This document shows positions 42,548 to 51,389 of a DNA stretch of 64,000 bases, piece by piece; within the stretch, counting starts at the first letter, position 1; each line of letters starts with the position of its first letter. This DNA is from Paenibacillus xylanexedens (GTDB lineage: Bacteria > Bacillota > Bacilli > Paenibacillales > Paenibacillaceae). The translations under genes were made by a program, and so were the position numbers. The DNA lies in assembly GCF_007680605.1 (NCBI RefSeq), contig NZ_VEIO01000001.1:186001-250000 (forward strand), in the 5' to 3' direction. Under the pieces are notes generated by a model that did not search any database, was not told the origin of the DNA, and saw nothing but the letters and a program-made list of their open reading frames with translations.

Positions 42548-43528
42548 TTAAGGCAGATAGGATCGAAGAACGGTTGTATTGCCACTTAGTGTATAGTTAC
42601 CCAGATTAGCCGGAAGAAGATAACATTGGCCTGCTTTCAATCCTAGCTGCTCGCCTTCCTCAGAACCACTCCATTCAAGCGCACCCTCACCTTCACACAC
42701 AACAAGAATGGTGAAGCTGTCCGATGTCGTAGATAACTCCCAGCGTTCAGTCACCACGCCTTTTTCTACTACAAAATAAGGACAAGAAGCAAGCTGGAGC
42801 CACTCACCAGGTACAACATTGCTCGTTTTCATCGTTGTCGCTCCTGCACCTTCATAGGCGGTGACATTCAAGGAATCTTCCACATGCAGTTCACGTGGCT
42901 TCCCGTCCAGTCCAGGGCGGTTGTAATCATAGATCCGGTACGTTGTATCTGAATTTTGTTGTATTTCTGCTACAACAACCCCGGCACAAAGAGCGTGCAC
43001 CGTTCCAGCAGGGATGAAGAATGTATCTCCGGCTTCTACAGGTACTTGACGAAGAGTATCCATAACGGTGCCATTCTCCAGCGCCTGTCTCAACCCCTCA
43101 CGATCTACACCTTCATTAAGGCCGTAAATGATATGGGCACCGGGTTTGGCGTCAAGCACGTACCACATTTCGGTTTTACCCAGTTCACCTGGAGGAAGAG
43201 CCTTGTAGTCATCTGTAGGATGAACCTGAACGGAGAGGTCATCGTTACAATCAAGCAGTTTGATTAGCAGAGGGAAGCGTCCGCCTTTTTCAGAGACGCC
43301 TTTGGTTCCCAGCCAGGCTGTTCCGAGTTGTTCACGAACCTCATCAAGTCCTTTGCCAGCGAGTGGTCCATTTATTACCTTGGTCGTACCGTTTGCGTGA
43401 TCTGCGATCATCCAGCCTTCACCAATATGTCCTTCAGGGGGAGTAAGGCCGAATTGCTCCAGCGCTCGACCTCCCCATACACGTTCTTTGAATTCGGGTT
43501 GGAATTGTAGCGGGTATGGCGTAGACAT
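42548..43528 (-). CDS. manA: Mannose-6-phosphate isomerase, class I
   Basis: A 326-residue cupin enzyme that interconverts mannose-6-phosphate and fructose-6-phosphate. The zinc-binding residues are in VQVHPTDDYKA, GKTEMWYVLD and FIPAGTVHALCAG. The N-terminal KERVWGGRALEQFG and the motif ISDYNRPG-like YRIYDYNRPGLDG support the short Bacillus-type manA. A clear ribosome site, AAGGAGAGAT, precedes the start. It lies upstream of the lipase-like gene on the same strand with the repeat array between them. It provides entry of mannose into glycolysis or supplies mannose-6-phosphate for glycan synthesis. Confidence 0.92.
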   Translation of the reverse strand: MSTPYPLQFQPEFKERVWGGRALEQFGLTPPEGHIGEGWMIADHANGTTKVINGPLAGKGLDEVREQLGTAWLGTKGVSEKGGRFPLLIKLLDCNDDLSVQVHPTDDYKALPPGELGKTEMWYVLDAKPGAHIIYGLNEGVDREGLRQALENGTVMDTLRQVPVEAGDTFFIPAGTVHALCAGVVVAEIQQNSDTTYRIYDYNRPGLDGKPRELHVEDSLNVTAYEGAGATTMKTSNVVPGEWLQLASCPYFVVEKGVVTERWELSTTSDSFTILVVCEGEGALEWSGSEEGEQLGLKAGQCYLLPANLGNYTLSGNTTVLRSYLP

Positions 43529-43732
43529 GGATATCTCTCCTTAGTATATGAAATGGTGATTCGCTTTAACCAGTTCGGGCCCTTTAACGATCGACATATG
43601 CAGATGTATGTTGTGAACGAGTGCAGAATATAGTTGCACCATGTAGGTGGCACTGCGATGTTGGGTGAAGCAGAAAGGCTTGTCCGGTCAATATGTTCAG
43701 TGTATTTCATTTGGTACACAAAGCGAATTATT

Positions 43733-44317
43733 TTATTTTTTTTCAATACCGATTAAATAAGGTGAAGTTTTACGTTGCAACTGGCGGTACATCACAACCT
43801 GAGCTTGTTCGACAGGTAAAGCGGCGGCCCATGTGGATACAGCATCAGCTTCCTGGGCGCCACCTTCGTGACCCGGATATAACACGACAGTGATCATACC
43901 GCGTGGACGCAATAACATCATAGCAGCTTCAAGTGCTACAATTGTACTCGTTGTTTCGGTGATGATTGAAGCATCCGCTCCTTCAGCAGGTAGGTAGCCT
44001 AGATTAAACATAATAGCCCCTACATTACCGATCCAGGCGTCAGGAACGGCTTCGGCCATTCGTGCATGGCTTAATTCCATCATGGAAATGGAACCAAGTT
44101 TGCTACTATCAGCATGCTTTCGAATTCTGGCTTGTGCAAGCATTAGTGCTTCGTTCTGGATATCAAATCCGATGACCTGACCACGCTGGCCTACTTGCTT
44201 TGCGAGAAACAAAGTATCCGCACCTGTACCCACCGTGGCATCAATGGCGAAATCTCCTGGCTGGAGCCGAGAACCAATCCATTGATGTGCGCAGCTAAGA
44301 ACCGATAGAAAGCCCAT
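43733..44317 (-). CDS. mnmM: tRNA 5-(aminomethyl)-2-thiouridine methyltransferase (YtqB/MnmM)
   Basis: A 194-residue SAM-dependent methyltransferase of the YtqB type. The SAM motifs are FAIDATVGTGADTLFLAK (motif I), GFDIQNEALMLAQARI (motif II) and IMFNLGYLPAEG (motif IV, N-L-G-Y). YtqB has been reported as MnmM, which converts nm5s2U to mnm5s2U at the tRNA wobble position in Bacillus subtilis. Its start directly abuts the stop of the radical SAM gene upstream, and the ytqAB order of B. subtilis is kept. This supports the symbol, although the assignment is by homology pattern. Confidence 0.85.
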   Translation of the reverse strand: MGFLSVLSCAHQWIGSRLQPGDFAIDATVGTGADTLFLAKQVGQRGQVIGFDIQNEALMLAQARIRKHADSSKLGSISMMELSHARMAEAVPDAWIGNVGAIMFNLGYLPAEGADASIITETTSTIVALEAAMMLLRPRGMITVVLYPGHEGGAQEADAVSTWAAALPVEQAQVVMYRQLQRKTSPYLIGIEKK

Positions 44318-45271
44318 TTATGCCTCCCTCCAATACTTACCCTGCCATGTATCGCGTTCACGCAGTTCGCGGTCGATGGAATTCAGAACTTCCCATTTGT
44401 TCAAAGACCACATGGGACCAATAAGCAGGTCGCGCGGGGCATCTCCTGTAAGACGATGAACAATCATTTCTGGTGGGAGCATCTCGAGGGTATCTACAAT
44501 AAGCTTGATATACTCATCCTGTTCAAGAAATCGAAGCAGACCCGCTTCATATTGCTTAACCATCGGCGTTTTGCGCATCAGATGAAGCAGATGTATCTTA
44601 ATGCCTTGCACGTCCATATTAGCTACGGCACGACCCGTATCCAGCATCATTTCGTGTGTTTCTTGCGGCAAGCCATATATGATGTGTGTACAGACCCGGA
44701 TGTTGTGTTTGCGCAATTTTCCTACAGCTTCTTCATAACACGCCGTATCATGTGCACGATTGATCAAATTCGAAGTGGAATCATGAATCGTTTGCAGTCC
44801 CATCTCTACCCATAAATAAGTGCGCTGATTAAGCTCTGCCAGATACTCCACAACATCATCCGGTAAACAGTCCGGGCGAGTAGCTATGGATAAACCGACA
44901 ACGCCGGGCTGTTGTAAAATTTCTTCAAAATATTCACGCAGTTCTTCGACTGGTGCATAGGTGTTGGTGTACGCCTGAAAATAACCGATATAGTGAGCCG
45001 AAGGCCATTTCAAATGTTGCCTGTCGCGAATCGTATTGAACTGGCTGACGAGGTCTTCGCGTCTGCTTCCTGCAAAATCACCTGAACCCCGTGCACTGCA
45101 AAAGGTACAGCCCCCTTTGGCAATGGAGCCATCCCGATTCGGGCAGGTGAACCCGGCATCCAGCATCACTTTGAATACTTTGTTATTAAATTGATCGCGC
45201 ATTTCATAATTCCAGGTATGGAACCGTTTATCCCCCCACATGAGTGGGGACTGTGTAGCCGGTGCATTCAT
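44318..45271 (-). CDS. ytqA: TIGR01212-family radical SAM protein (YtqA)
   Basis: A 317-residue radical SAM enzyme. The iron-sulfur motif is in FTCPNRDGSIAKGGCTFCSA, with the Cys spacing seen in the Elp3-like TIGR01212 group. The central part has ATRPDCLPDDVVEYLAELNQ and LWVEMGLQTIHD. YtqA has been linked to wobble-uridine modification in Gram-positive bacteria together with YtqB, which fits the abutting mnmM gene. The start is ATG 45271; TTG 45277, closer to the AAAGGAG ribosome site, is possible. The pair is divergent from a small hypothetical gene and trmB, so this part of the chromosome is rich in tRNA-modification genes. Confidence 0.82.
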   Translation of the reverse strand: MNAPATQSPLMWGDKRFHTWNYEMRDQFNNKVFKVMLDAGFTCPNRDGSIAKGGCTFCSARGSGDFAGSRREDLVSQFNTIRDRQHLKWPSAHYIGYFQAYTNTYAPVEELREYFEEILQQPGVVGLSIATRPDCLPDDVVEYLAELNQRTYLWVEMGLQTIHDSTSNLINRAHDTACYEEAVGKLRKHNIRVCTHIIYGLPQETHEMMLDTGRAVANMDVQGIKIHLLHLMRKTPMVKQYEAGLLRFLEQDEYIKLIVDTLEMLPPEMIVHRLTGDAPRDLLIGPMWSLNKWEVLNSIDRELRERDTWQGKYWREA

Positions 45272-45459
45272 TTTCAAGGTACTCCTTTGAGGTCTATGGC
45301 TTAAAATATAGTACTTTTTTGGTTCATTTCTTATTCTGTAATATCATACCTGAGCAGGGTATGCAGCTGCTGTGCGGTTTTCGTCATTTATTGTACCAAA
45401 AATCCGAAAAAAAGGGGAATGCAAACGAAAAAAAAGGCCGTCAAATCAAGGGTTTTTAC

Positions 45460-45488
45460 TTGATGTAGTTTACACCTTATGTTATATT
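45460..45488 (+). promoter_or_regulatory. Promoter for the small 66-residue gene
   Basis: TTGATG (45460-45465) is followed after 17 bp by TATATT (45483-45488), about 98 bp upstream of the start. ATCAAG and CTTGAT (45445-45464) form an inverted repeat over the -35 box, a possible operator. The rest of the 308-bp space from 45272 shows nothing else. Confidence 0.5.
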
Positions 45489-45585
45489 TAAATCAGCGTC
45501 AGACACCATCCAGTGAGTAGTTTTCATCGTGGCATTTGAATGAATGTTGACGTCATGGATCATACTATACCGTGAGGTGATATGA

Positions 45586-45786
45586 ATGAATTCCCAAGTT
45601 AAAAATAATGAATTCCAGCATGTATCTGTTGAACTGACGGCAGAAGAGGCGCTGGCCCTGACAGGCGTTCGTTTTAATGGAAATCCGAAAGTGAAAGCGG
45701 CTGCAAGACAAAAAGTTCGCGATGCTTTCGAAAAGACATTTGATTTTTCACACCAAGATAAGGTAGACTATGAACTACTAAAGTAG
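45586..45786 (+). CDS. Small hypothetical protein, 66 residues
   Basis: A small acidic protein that I do not recognise, with the pattern SVELTAEEALALTGVRFNGN followed by a basic helix (KVKAAARQKVRDAFEKTFDF). GTGAGGTGAT lies 3 bp upstream, and an overlapping ATG at 45582 gives only a six-codon frame. Secondary structure reads as a short helix pair. It is followed at 45938 by trmB but has its own promoter. Function unknown; a small DNA-binding or regulatory protein is possible. Confidence 0.55.
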   Translation: MNSQVKNNEFQHVSVELTAEEALALTGVRFNGNPKVKAAARQKVRDAFEKTFDFSHQDKVDYELLK

Positions 45787-45937
45787 TTGGACCCCAATTC
45801 CAAATAAATCGAAAAGGGAATCTTTGAGATTTGCCCAACGTGGCAGGTCCGGAGATTCCTTTTTCATTGCTCTTTACAATTGGCCGGTTCTTCGGCAAAA
45901 TGAGTCTAGGACAAGTATGGACAAACGGAGGAATAAC

Positions 45938-46693
45938 ATGCGTTTACGTGGTAGAAAAGGCATTAGAGAAAATCTGGAGCAACAAGAGGATCTGGTTGTA
46001 CTGGAGCCAAAGCAACATAAAGGCCAGTGGGCCGAGCTGTTTGGCAATGATCATCCGATCTTTGTCGAGTTTGGCATGGGTAAAGGTCAATTTATCAGCC
46101 AAATGAGTTATAAATATCCCCAATATAATTTTATCGGTATCGATATGTATGATGAGCTCGTTCGTCGTGCCAGTGAGAAGGCGCGTAACGCCTGGAGTCA
46201 AGCTGAGATAGAGACACCCCCGAACCTGAAGCTGGCGCTCGCGAACATCGAACAGATCGAAGAGGTGTTTGAGCCTCAGGAACTGGAACGCATTTATTTG
46301 AATTTTAGTGATCCGTGGCCAAAAGCAAAACATGCACGCCGCCGGTTAACACACCCACGCTTCTTGAAAAAATACATTGAGTTACTGAATCCCAAAGGGC
46401 AGATTCATTTTAAAACGGATTCAGAAACGTTGTTTGAGTTCTCTCTGAACTCAATCGCTGATTTCGGCTTGCAGATGACGAATTTGTCCCTGAACCTGCA
46501 CCGTGATGGCTTGAATGAAGAACATGTCATGACCGAGTATGAACAAAAATTCATGGGTAAAGGCATGAACATTCACCGGGTCGAAGTGATTGTAGGGGAA
46601 GAGGCTTTGCGAGAGTACAATGAAATGCGTCTGGATAAGTACAAAGTGCGTGAAGCGACAGACGAATCTGGCGAGGATCAGGACGAAGCATAA
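45938..46693 (+). CDS. trmB: tRNA (guanine-N7)-methyltransferase
   Basis: A 251-residue enzyme that methylates G46 in tRNA. The N-terminal MRLRGRKGIRENL, the SAM motifs (IFVEFGMGKGQF and FIGIDMYDELVRRA), the LNFSDPWPKAKHARRRLTHP motif and the KTDSETLFEFSL segment are all family marks. The start is the ATG at 45938 with CGGAGG 6 bp upstream; the frame is open further upstream but that part lacks support. The acidic C-terminal tail (ATDESGEDQDEA) is longer than in many members. It ends in a terminator shared with the convergent regulator gene. Confidence 0.93.
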   Translation: MRLRGRKGIRENLEQQEDLVVLEPKQHKGQWAELFGNDHPIFVEFGMGKGQFISQMSYKYPQYNFIGIDMYDELVRRASEKARNAWSQAEIETPPNLKLALANIEQIEEVFEPQELERIYLNFSDPWPKAKHARRRLTHPRFLKKYIELLNPKGQIHFKTDSETLFEFSLNSIADFGLQMTNLSLNLHRDGLNEEHVMTEYEQKFMGKGMNIHRVEVIVGEEALREYNEMRLDKYKVREATDESGEDQDEA

Positions 46694-46698
46694 AAAAG

Positions 46699-46737
46699 GC
46701 GGTATCTGAGGGCAAATGCATTGCTCCAAGATACCGC
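46699..46737. terminator. Bidirectional terminator between trmB and the AraC regulator
   Basis: GCGGTATCT (46699-46707) and AGATACCGC (46729-46737) form a 9-bp stem, with AAAAAA to the left and TCTTTTTTTT to the right. It serves trmB and probably the convergent regulator, which ends at 46758. Confidence 0.8.
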
Positions 46738-46757
46738 TCTTTTTTTATAAATAGAGG

Positions 46758-49022
46758 TTACAGATGCTCAGAATGAAGCTCTTTACGGCGATAATCGTTA
46801 GGGGTCACGCCGTTCAACTTTTTAAACATCCGATAAAAATAAGAGCTGTTGGTAAAACCGGTTCGCTCGGCGATATCCGCAACGGAATTTTCGGTCTGCA
46901 CGAGCATATGTTGTGCTTTAGCAATGCGTGTCTCATTAATGACATCTGTAAGTCCTTTCAATGTGAGCTGTTTATATAACCTGCTGACGTAGATTGGCGA
47001 CATGCTTAGTTCCTCTGCGATTGAGGTTAAGCACAGATTCGGGTCAGCATAATCCCGTTCAACAATATCGTTGATTCTCCGAATGAGTTCCTCATGCTTA
47101 AGTGTGCGTTTTTCCTCTACTTTGGAGCCGAGTTCGTCAAACATCCGATAAAAATGTTCATGCACCTCGCTGAGATCCTCAGCATTTTTCACAGGAAGCA
47201 TCAAACTGCCTGAAACGGAATCCAGTGTAAGTTGATTGTTTTTCTTGAGGGTATTGCGAACATGATTAAGGGTCATCGTCAGATGGGACAGAGCGAGTTG
47301 AAAGACGGTAAACGGATAGGCGGCCGTTTCACTCACGATATCTGCGTATATTAGCTTGGCTTCTTCAGTCTTGCCCGTCATTAAGCATTCCACAAGCTGT
47401 CTTTCTTTGCCTGCGGGAAAAGTATACTCTTTGCTCTGATACGCCATAATGCCTGTGGTATGAATCAAGCAACCTGGTCCCATGAACAGGCGATGCAGCG
47501 ATGCTTCAGCGGAACGAGCGTAACCTTCAATACATTCCTGCAGTGAATTTTCTTCTGGACCCAGCGTACAGGAGATGGAACATTTGAGATGAGTCATGAC
47601 TGCCGCCTGCATCATACGTAGCAATTCCTCAATTTGATGAGAAGCCGAAGCTTCATTTTCTGACAAAGAATCATTTTCTGATTTTTTATTAAACAGAAGC
47701 GTAATCAGGTCACCGCCCATATCCACTGCTTCCACATAATAGTGAATATCCGCGGTTTCGGTGCAAATGTTCATCATCGCGTATTTGACAAGCTTGGTAT
47801 CATCCCGATAAGTCTCGCAAAATTCCGTAAAATGGTCGATGCGCAAAAGCACCATTCTTGAGGGGGAATGTACATCAATGGGGGAACCGTAGAACCTCAT
47901 CCGCTCTTCCAGCATATTGCAGGTCACGGTTTCCCTTCCTTGTAGTGCACCTCGTAAAAAATCCTGCCTGAGCAAGTGCAGACTACCCCGGCGTTCGGCT
48001 TCCATCACGCGCATACGGACAAGTACGTTGTTGATCGGGTGATATAGCTTGCGCGATACCAGATAAGAGAGAATCAAACCCGCAGCCAGTAGCCCTAGGC
48101 AAAATAACAGGGTGTGCGTGCGCATCCCGCGAATATCGGCTGTAATCACGTCATAGGGGGTGATTCGTACGTAACGCCATCCTAGACTGTCTGGAGCGGT
48201 GTAGGTGATGAGCGACTTTTCCCCATCCACTTGCTCGGTAAAATAAGCAGAATGCTCCGTATCTTGCATGATTGGACGCATGAAGGTTTCGTTTGCGAGA
48301 TGGTTAAGCAACGGGCGATCACCAAAATCGGACAACAAGTCGCCTTGTTCATTCACAATGAATGTTTTGCCAGGCTGGTCTGCCGCATTCATATTGGGAC
48401 TAAGCCAGTCATCCTTAATGTTGACGATAACGGCGTAATTGAGCTTGGCGTTGTCGTTAATGGTGTCGTAGCACAGGTAAGTGTAACTGTTCACCTCACT
48501 GGCTTCGGTTGAGCCGACCTTATACGTGCGCGGAATAGGCACAAAGGGTTTATAGTCATGGAAACGATCCAGAATATGTTTGATCCCCTGGTCATCGATC
48601 TCGGATATAGACTGCTGCCCATTGCGAACCCCGTCGGAACTGATAAAAAATTCACTGCTTTTCGAGTTATATACATAGATGGATTCAATAAAAGGAAGAG
48701 ACATGCGGTAATTATCGAGTTGCTCCATGGCCGAAGTGATCTGATAGATACTGGGTTTGGAATAGAGCATCAGGGAAGAAATCGTGTAGTCCTGATATAT
48801 TTGGTAGGAGAGTGACTTGGCGCTTTCCGTCATTTTGGCCACTTCACGGCTGGTCTGGGTAAGACTGTTCACATCAGTACGATAGACCTGGCGTAGGGCA
48901 ATTCGATTGTAGTTAACATATAGAATGGCTGATGCCACAAGCAGCGTTGCGGCAGTGCTGATAATAATACCGATCAGAATCCGCGTGAATACTTTCTGAC
49001 TATCCTCTGAACGTTTGCGCAT
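46758..49022 (-). CDS. Membrane-bound AraC-family regulator (sensor with periplasmic domain)
   Basis: A 754-residue regulator. It has an N-terminal membrane helix (about 10-30), an outside Cache-like domain of about 240 residues, a second membrane helix (near 280-300) and a HAMP-like linker. A long cytoplasmic part then leads to the AraC helix-turn-helix in the last 100 residues (LTSIAEELSMSPIYVSRLYK and SVADIAERTGFTNSSYFYRM). This is the YesN/YtdP-like design common next to CUT1 sugar transporters in Paenibacillus. The start is the ATG at 49022 with GAGGGGGAAA upstream. It is divergent from the ABC operon and very likely controls it. The ligand is unknown, perhaps an oligosaccharide. Confidence 0.88.
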   Translation of the reverse strand: MRKRSEDSQKVFTRILIGIIISTAATLLVASAILYVNYNRIALRQVYRTDVNSLTQTSREVAKMTESAKSLSYQIYQDYTISSLMLYSKPSIYQITSAMEQLDNYRMSLPFIESIYVYNSKSSEFFISSDGVRNGQQSISEIDDQGIKHILDRFHDYKPFVPIPRTYKVGSTEASEVNSYTYLCYDTINDNAKLNYAVIVNIKDDWLSPNMNAADQPGKTFIVNEQGDLLSDFGDRPLLNHLANETFMRPIMQDTEHSAYFTEQVDGEKSLITYTAPDSLGWRYVRITPYDVITADIRGMRTHTLLFCLGLLAAGLILSYLVSRKLYHPINNVLVRMRVMEAERRGSLHLLRQDFLRGALQGRETVTCNMLEERMRFYGSPIDVHSPSRMVLLRIDHFTEFCETYRDDTKLVKYAMMNICTETADIHYYVEAVDMGGDLITLLFNKKSENDSLSENEASASHQIEELLRMMQAAVMTHLKCSISCTLGPEENSLQECIEGYARSAEASLHRLFMGPGCLIHTTGIMAYQSKEYTFPAGKERQLVECLMTGKTEEAKLIYADIVSETAAYPFTVFQLALSHLTMTLNHVRNTLKKNNQLTLDSVSGSLMLPVKNAEDLSEVHEHFYRMFDELGSKVEEKRTLKHEELIRRINDIVERDYADPNLCLTSIAEELSMSPIYVSRLYKQLTLKGLTDVINETRIAKAQHMLVQTENSVADIAERTGFTNSSYFYRMFKKLNGVTPNDYRRKELHSEHL

Positions 49023-49134
49023 TCTTTTTCCCCCTCGTACCTCCTGATATAAGTGAACTGCTGTATTTTTCATAAGAAATACTGAATTTCATATGTAGCA
49101 AAACAGAAGAGCAAGGTAACTTGAATTATATATT

Positions 49135-49150
49135 ATGTATGCGTTTACAT
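49135..49150. promoter_or_regulatory. Candidate cre (catabolite-responsive) site in the divergent region
   Basis: ATGTATGCGTTTACAT differs at one fixed position from the CcpA-binding consensus WTGNNARCGNWWWCAW. It lies between the AraC regulator and the sugar ABC operon, where glucose repression would be expected. Confidence 0.4.
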
Positions 49151-49248
49151 CAATGCTGTACAAGCGTTTTGGTTCCTTTTCCCTAGATAAAGTTCAACTT
49201 TCGCGGAATTGTTCATCCGGCTGGAACTATGCACGATATCAACTTTTG

Positions 49249-49266
49249 TGAACGTACATGCGTTCA
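49249..49266. promoter_or_regulatory. Palindromic site upstream of the sugar ABC operon
   Basis: TGAACG and CGTTCA form a perfect 6-bp inverted repeat around TACATG. GTTCA-type half sites recur nearby, around 49210, 49290 and 49313. This may be the AraC regulator's target, but that is inference. Confidence 0.35.
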
Positions 49267-49407
49267 TTTCATAATTAGTACATATTGTTCACTTCTCCAT
49301 TCGCAGTATCGTTCACCAATGGGAGGAAGCTTCAGTATTCATTAACGAAGAAGTCAGTCTACAATGAATTCAGAGCTTCACCGTTACATTTTGGGAGGGA
49401 TCGAGCC

Positions 49408-50313
49408 ATGCTCAAAGAATTGAACAAAAACAAAATCATGTTTCTGATGCTGCTACCCACGCTGATCTTTTTTCTCATTAACTCGTATTTTCCGATGGTC
49501 GGTATTTACTACGCATTTACCAGTTATGATTTTGCAGGAGGGTTATTCGGAAGCCCGTTTGTCGGGTTAGACAACTTTAAATTTCTCTGGCAATCGGGAA
49601 TGCTGTTGAAACTTACGACTAATACCGTAGGGTATAACCTGGCTTTCATTATATTAGGTAATGGTCTCGCGATCTTTTGTGCGATCATGCTCAGTGAAAT
49701 CCGGGGCAAGTTGTTCAAAAAAATAACCCAGTCCGTCATGTTCCTGCCGTACTTTATCTCTTTTGTTCTATTAAGTGTAATCGCTTACAACATGTTTAAC
49801 TATGAATCCGGGTTTGTGAATACCGTGCTCAAACGTTTTGAGGCAGGGCCGGTGGATATCTACAACACACCATGGATATGGGTGTTTCTCATCATTATCT
49901 TTTATTTGTGGAAAAACCTCGGGTACAGCATGGTCATCTATCTGGCCGCTATAACGGGAATAAGTGACGAGTATTATGAAGCGGCGCGCATTGACGGGGC
50001 GAATATCTTTCAGCGGATCTGGTACATCACAGTGCCGATGCTCAAACCAACGTTTGTCATTCTCCTGTTATTCTCGCTTGGCAGCATCATGAAAGGACAG
50101 TTTGACCTGTTCTATCAATTGATCGGGAATAACGGCGTGCTCTACAACGCTACGGATATCATTGATACGTATGTCTATCGTTCATTGAAAGTAACCTTTG
50201 ATATCGGTATGGCAACGGCAGCCGGCTTGTACCAATCGTTATTCGGGTTCATTCTCATCATGACGGTCAACTACATTATTCGCAAAATTAACGAGGATTA
50301 CGCCTTGTTCTAG
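49408..50313 (+). CDS. CUT1 sugar ABC transporter permease (LplB-like)
   Basis: A 301-residue inner-membrane permease with six predicted helices. The EAA-loop is in YYEAARIDGANIFQRIWYIT (about 190-210), the contact with the ATPase. The N-terminal part (KIMFLMLLPTLIFFLINSYF and YAFTSYDFAGG) is typical of the LplB group. The start was set at ATG 49408 with GGGAGGG 9 bp upstream; the frame is open for another 41 codons but these lack a start with a ribosome site. It is followed by a second permease and a binding protein. No ATPase is encoded in the operon; a shared MsmX-like ATPase elsewhere is likely. Confidence 0.88.
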   Translation: MLKELNKNKIMFLMLLPTLIFFLINSYFPMVGIYYAFTSYDFAGGLFGSPFVGLDNFKFLWQSGMLLKLTTNTVGYNLAFIILGNGLAIFCAIMLSEIRGKLFKKITQSVMFLPYFISFVLLSVIAYNMFNYESGFVNTVLKRFEAGPVDIYNTPWIWVFLIIIFYLWKNLGYSMVIYLAAITGISDEYYEAARIDGANIFQRIWYITVPMLKPTFVILLLFSLGSIMKGQFDLFYQLIGNNGVLYNATDIIDTYVYRSLKVTFDIGMATAAGLYQSLFGFILIMTVNYIIRKINEDYALF

Positions 50314-50349
50314 AATAAGCACGCCCATAGGGCAGAAGGGAGAACAACG

Positions 50350-51285
50350 ATGAGCACACAAAAGCATACCCAAAGACGGATACGGACCCAGACTCGTGCC
50401 AAAGATTCGGAATTCAACTTGGCTTTTCAGCTCATTGCCTATGGTATCATCATTGTTTTGTCATTGATGTGTCTGCTTCCATTCCTGCTCATTTTGTCAG
50501 GTTCATTCAGCAGCAACGAATCGATCGTGCGGGATGGGTATCATCTTTTTCCAACACACTTCTCTCTGGAAGGTTACAAAATGGTATTCAAATTCCCGAC
50601 ACAGGTACTCAAAGCGTATGGAGTAACGGTGTTCACCACGGTTGTGGGAACGACACTGGGCCTGTTTTTTATCACCATGGCGGGATTTGTGCTCCAGCGT
50701 AAAGATTTCAAATACCGGAACACGTTCTCCTTTTTCATTTACTTCACAACGTTGTTTGGCGGAGGCCTTGTGCCTTGGTACATTATGCTGGCGAACTACT
50801 TCAATCTGACGGATACGTACACCGTACTGATTTTCCCGGGGTTAATGACACCATTTTTGATCATTCTGATGAAAAACTTTATTCGCTCCGCGGTGCCGGA
50901 TGAACTGATCGAATCGGCGAAGATTGACGGTGCCAACGATTTCCGGATCTATTTCAGCATTGTGTTAAAACTGGCGATGCCGGGCATTGCAACCGTTGGA
51001 CTGTTTCTTGCTCTGGGGTATTGGAATGACTGGTTTACATCATCCTTGTTTATCAATAACCCGGATATGTACCAGCTCCAATTTTATTTGTACAACACGA
51101 TGAATACGATTACCTTCATTGACCAGATGGCGATTGGTACGGGTGTAACGCTTAGTCAAGACGTTCCAACAGAGTCGACCAAGATGGCGATGGCGATTAT
51201 CGTAACAGGCCCGATTTTGTTCCTGTATCCGTTTGTTCAACGTTATTTTGTCAAAGGACTCACCATTGGAGCCGTAAAAGGTTAG
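50350..51285 (+). CDS. CUT1 sugar ABC transporter permease (LplC-like)
   Basis: A 311-residue permease with six helices and the EAA-type loop ELIESAKIDGANDFRIYFSI. The N-terminal helix (IAYGIIIVLSLMCLLPFLLI) and the FKYRNTFSFFIYFTTLFGGG stretch are marks of the LplC/YtcP group. It ends with LYPFVQRYFVKGLTIGAVKG, a typical close for the family. GGGAGAA lies upstream of the ATG. It is the second permease of a heterodimer with the preceding gene. The substrate cannot be told from sequence. Confidence 0.88.
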   Translation: MSTQKHTQRRIRTQTRAKDSEFNLAFQLIAYGIIIVLSLMCLLPFLLILSGSFSSNESIVRDGYHLFPTHFSLEGYKMVFKFPTQVLKAYGVTVFTTVVGTTLGLFFITMAGFVLQRKDFKYRNTFSFFIYFTTLFGGGLVPWYIMLANYFNLTDTYTVLIFPGLMTPFLIILMKNFIRSAVPDELIESAKIDGANDFRIYFSIVLKLAMPGIATVGLFLALGYWNDWFTSSLFINNPDMYQLQFYLYNTMNTITFIDQMAIGTGVTLSQDVPTESTKMAMAIIVTGPILFLYPFVQRYFVKGLTIGAVKG

Positions 51286-51389
51286 AACGTACACACGCTG
51301 GGGACTTCAGGCTACCGAGGATATGGATGGTCTGATGCATAGCGGGTCTGCGCTAACATATAGGTTTAACACAAAAAGGGAGGATGCAT